NCBI GenBank assembly: GCA_902494465.1
Contig: CABUTH010000103.1
Location: 1 to 6,896 of the forward strand
DNA from: an uncultured Collinsella sp.
Lineage (GTDB): Bacteria; Actinomycetota; Coriobacteriia; Coriobacteriales; Coriobacteriaceae
DNA length: 6,896 nt
Direction: 5' to 3'
A program made the position numbers and the translations under genes. Positions 4,322-6,896 of the stretch are shown piece after piece. The notes under the pieces were generated by a model. It saw only the letters and a list, made by a program, of their open reading frames with translations. It made no database searches and was not told the origin of the DNA. Position 1 is the stretch's first letter. Each line of letters begins with the position of its first letter.

Positions 4322-6896
4322 CTAGGCCCGCGGTACGATCGGGCGGTTAACTTTGGCTAGCATATCAGAAGCGCACGAATCGAGCGCCCAGCTCCGGAAA
4401 GCCGAGAACTCCATGCGCGAGCGCAGACCCTCCAAATAGCGGATTGACCTGCTCAATTGCACACGTCCGGGGTTTTCTGCCATCGCGATGCGACGGGTGT
4501 CGTCAAACCCCGAAACGCGACAGAAACCAAGCTCTTCGAAGATTCCCAGACCGCTTGCCACCGAGCGCTCGTCGACCGGCGTGCGGGCATCGATGGCAAG
4601 GCACATCTGCGCGATGTCGATATCGCTTGCGCAGAATGAATCATCCCCGGTCTTGCCGCGGTTGGAGCGCCACATGGTCTGCAGCGCGCGATAGAGTGTG
4701 ACGAGCTCGTCGCGCTCGGGTGCGTAGCAGTCGAGCAGGCGCTCGTTAATGCGGGCATCGCGCGACGAATAGAGCAGGTGGATCACGGCGGGCTGGCCAT
4801 CGCGACCGGCACGGCCGCTCATCTGGTTAAACTCAATGCCGCCAAACGGCATGTGATAGAGCACGACATGGCGGATATCGGGCAGGTTGACGCCCTCGCC
4901 AAAGGCAGATGTCGAGACGATGCAGCTGAGGCTGCCGTCTCGGAATGCTTCCTCCACGCGACGGCGATCGGAACGCGCAAGCCCCGCGTTATAGAACGCG
5001 ATATGGGTTGCGCAATCGGGCACACGCTTGCGCAACGTCTTGGCGAGCGCCACGGACTGGTCGCGCGAATTGACGTAAATGACGGTCTTCTCCCCCGTCG
5101 CCACGATCGACACCAAACGGTTCTCGCGGCTCGCAAGATCTCGGTCGTCCTCGAGCTGCAGGTTCTCGCGCACCGTCTCGTCGACCACCGTGTGAGTGAT
5201 CGGAAGCATGCGGGCAAGCTCGGCCACGACCGGAGCCGTCGCGGTGGCCGTCGCAGCCATAACGACCGGGTCGCCCAGAGCTTTGAGGATATCGGGCATG
5301 TCAAGATAGGCGCTGCGGTCGCCGCCCTTGGCAAGACCGGCATGATGCGCCTCATCGATAACGACAAAGCCGATGCGGCCCGAACGCGCGAAGCGGTCAC
5401 GGTGGATAGATAGGAACTCGGGCGTCGTGAGCACGATACCGGTGCGGCCCGAAGCTAGGCCGGCGAACACGTCATCGCGTGCGGCCTCCACGGTCTCGCC
5501 GGTCAGCACGCCAACGCCAATGCCAAGCGATGCCATCGTCGACGAGAGGTGATAGGCCTGGTCGGCAACAAGCGCACGCAGCGGATAGACAAAGATGCTC
5601 GCACGTCCGCGAAGCACCGCCTCACGCGCGGCATGCACATGGAAGATGAGCGACTTGCCGCGGCCCGTTCCCATAACCGCCAAGACACTCTGGTGATCGG
5701 CCAAGGCGTCGAGCGCCTCAGCCTGCGCGCGGTGCGGCTGGTTCGATCCGATAAAGCTATGGATAAGCGAGCGCGTGAGCTCGGTATAGGAAAGCTGGGC
5801 GAGCGTCTCGCGCTTGCGCGACTCCAGGCGCAGGCCGGAATCCGTCGGCTGCACGCCACGACGAAGCTCGCATGCCGGATCGTCGACGCTGGGCAGCGTG
5901 GTATCGCGGACCAGAACATCCTTGACCATGAGCTTGGGCTTCACACGACCCTGCCAATGCTCGGCAACGGCCTCGAACACCAAGTCGACAGCGCTATCGC
6001 AGTTGATGAGCTTATCGATTTGCGGCACGCGGAACATAATGGCCGGCACACTCGCGGCGCCATCGGTCGCCACAAAGCGCATGTGCTCACCGGTTTTGCC
6101 CACCACGGCGCGATCACACATCGTCACGCCCTCGGCAGCCAGCAGCGGCACCTTGTTGCCCTGGCCAAACGGCTCAAGACGGGAAATCTGCTCTATAGTC
6201 TCGATATTCAGCTCGGAAAGGTCGACCGTGGCGGCAACCTCGTCGATGTCTTCAAAGTCCTCGGCGGGAATCTCCGATAGCACGGCGGAAAGGCGACGAC
6301 GGAATTCATCGAGCTTGGATGCCTCGATGGTCACACCCACCGCACCGGCATGTCCGCCGCGACGAATCAGCAGGTCGGAACAGCGCTCGACGGCGTCAAA
6401 CAGGTTAACTTTGCCCACCGAGCGACCAGAGCCGCGCGCGATACCGTCCTCGATCGAGAACAGCAGCGCCGGCACGTGGTAGCGGTTGGTCAGACGGCTT
6501 GCCACGATGCCCTTGACGCCCTCGTGCCAGCCTTCGCCGCCCACGACGATCGCGCGTCCGCCGTCATAGGTCTCCTCGACCTTTGCCATGGCATCGCGCG
6601 TGAGCTCCGCCTCGATCTCACGGCGCTGGCGGTTGATTTCCTCGAGCTCAGCCGCCAGTGCGCTTGCTTCGATGGGATTGCGGGCAAGCAGCAGATCGAG
6701 CGCCAGCTTGGGATCGGCCATGCGACCGGCAGCGTTTAAGCGGGGGATGAGCGAGAATGACAGGGCGTCGGCCGTAATGGTAGAAAGATCGGCCTTGGCA
6801 AGTGCGGCAAGCGCGATATAGCCGGGACGGGCCGTCACGCGCATCTGCTGGATGCCCTCGGCGACCAGTGCGCGATTCTCGGGCGTGAGCGGCATC
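4322..6896 (-). CDS. recJ: RecJ-type ssDNA exonuclease fused to a RecQ-like helicase (5' end outside window)
   Basis: The frame stays open to the right edge, and the visible 857 residues lack the DHH catalytic domain. The Met at 6895 is internal: MPLTPENR is the RecJ core motif after the DHH domain. Residues 1-335 (numbered from that Met) are RecJ: PRLNAAGRM (51-59), VKGIVASRL (127-135), GSGRSVGKVNL (155-165), the DHHA1 signature GGHAGAVG (180-187) and the OB-fold motif EPFGQGN (241-247). After a linker (about 335-370) comes an SF2 helicase: a Q-like motif PHRAQAEA (387-394), Walker A GTGRGKS (409-415), PLRALVADQ (438-446), IDEAHH (513-518), AATATAT (548-554), STSAFGEGVNLPD (661-673) and QMSGRAGRDG (691-700). 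The order and spacing resemble RecQ, but no RecQ cysteine cluster or HRDC domain is evident; the tail (about 755-795) may be a winged helix. RecJ degrades single strands 5' to 3' and RecQ unwinds DNA; both act in RecF-type gap and end repair, so this polypeptide may unwind and resect. It lies directly upstream of rel. Confidence 0.9.
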   Translation of the reverse strand, partial: MPLTPENRALVAEGIQQMRVTARPGYIALAALAKADLSTITADALSFSLIPRLNAAGRMADPKLALDLLLARNPIEASALAAELEEINRQRREIEAELTRDAMAKVEETYDGGRAIVVGGEGWHEGVKGIVASRLTNRYHVPALLFSIEDGIARGSGRSVGKVNLFDAVERCSDLLIRRGGHAGAVGVTIEASKLDEFRRRLSAVLSEIPAEDFEDIDEVAATVDLSELNIETIEQISRLEPFGQGNKVPLLAAEGVTMCDRAVVGKTGEHMRFVATDGAASVPAIMFRVPQIDKLINCDSAVDLVFEAVAEHWQGRVKPKLMVKDVLVRDTTLPSVDDPACELRRGVQPTDSGLRLESRKRETLAQLSYTELTRSLIHSFIGSNQPHRAQAEALDALADHQSVLAVMGTGRGKSLIFHVHAAREAVLRGRASIFVYPLRALVADQAYHLSSTMASLGIGVGVLTGETVEAARDDVFAGLASGRTGIVLTTPEFLSIHRDRFARSGRIGFVVIDEAHHAGLAKGGDRSAYLDMPDILKALGDPVVMAATATATAPVVAELARMLPITHTVVDETVRENLQLEDDRDLASRENRLVSIVATGEKTVIYVNSRDQSVALAKTLRKRVPDCATHIAFYNAGLARSDRRRVEEAFRDGSLSCIVSTSAFGEGVNLPDIRHVVLYHMPFGGIEFNQMSGRAGRDGQPAVIHLLYSSRDARINERLLDCYAPERDELVTLYRALQTMWRSNRGKTGDDSFCASDIDIAQMCLAIDARTPVDERSVASGLGIFEELGFCRVSGFDDTRRIAMAENPGRVQLSRSIRYLEGLRSRMEFSAFRSWALDSCASDMLAKVNRPIVPRA

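Noticed and set aside
2876..4360. 494-codon open frame on the plus strand opposite rel
   Set aside because: It lies wholly antisense to a gene with intact Rel domains, its translation is rich in Leu/Val/Gly/His typical of a complementary-frame shadow, and no known domain is recognisable.
6893..6895. The Met at 6895 as the true start of the RecJ-RecQ gene
   Set aside because: The sequence after it (PLTPENRALV) is an internal RecJ motif that normally follows the DHH domain, so the gene continues beyond the window.
1..6896. CRISPR array, mobile element, toxin-antitoxin or defence island
   Set aside because: No repeat-spacer pattern, transposase, integrase or small paired genes are seen. The gaps between genes are 15, 84 and 194 nt and are accounted for.

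Overview
The window looks like core chromosomal DNA from a fairly GC-rich (about 60 % by eye) Gram-positive bacterium. The most likely source is a gut actinobacterium of the class Coriobacteriia (Collinsella or a close relative). This is an inference from protein character: a B. subtilis-like class II aldolase, a full-length bifunctional Rel, and a RecJ that continues into a helicase. No taxonomic marker gene is present. All four genes lie on the minus strand, so transcription runs from the right edge to the left edge. Coding density is high.

Layout in transcription order (right to left): (1) 6896-4322, the C-terminal 857 residues of a RecJ-type single-strand DNA exonuclease fused in frame to a RecQ-like SF2 helicase; its DHH catalytic N-terminus lies beyond the right edge. 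(2) 4306-1946, a complete 786-residue bifunctional (p)ppGpp synthetase/hydrolase of the Rel/RSH family, starting only 15 nt after the RecJ-RecQ stop. (3) An 84-nt gap with a perfect 12-bp hairpin. (4) 1861-1178, a 227-residue glyoxalase II-like metallo-beta-lactamase-fold hydrolase. (5) A 194-nt intergenic region with an extended -10 promoter, three helically phased copies of an 11-12-bp repeat and an inverted repeat. (6) 983-117, a complete class II fructose-bisphosphate aldolase. (7) 2-95, a 94-nt foldback structure just downstream of the aldolase gene, probably its terminator or a small palindromic repeat element.

The first three genes probably form one unit. The linkage recJ - rel - MBL hydrolase is familiar in Gram-positive bacteria, where apt and dtd usually lie between them; both are missing here. 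Rel sets the (p)ppGpp level, RecJ-RecQ processes DNA ends and gaps, and the hydrolase probably handles a small thioester or a related metabolite. The aldolase appears to be a separate, independently regulated glycolytic gene with a strong ribosome binding site.

I found no mobile element gene, CRISPR array, phage gene, tRNA or rRNA, and no new multi-gene system. The most interesting items are the RecJ-RecQ fusion with its unusual helicase tail, the phased repeats upstream of the aldolase gene, and the long foldback at the left edge.
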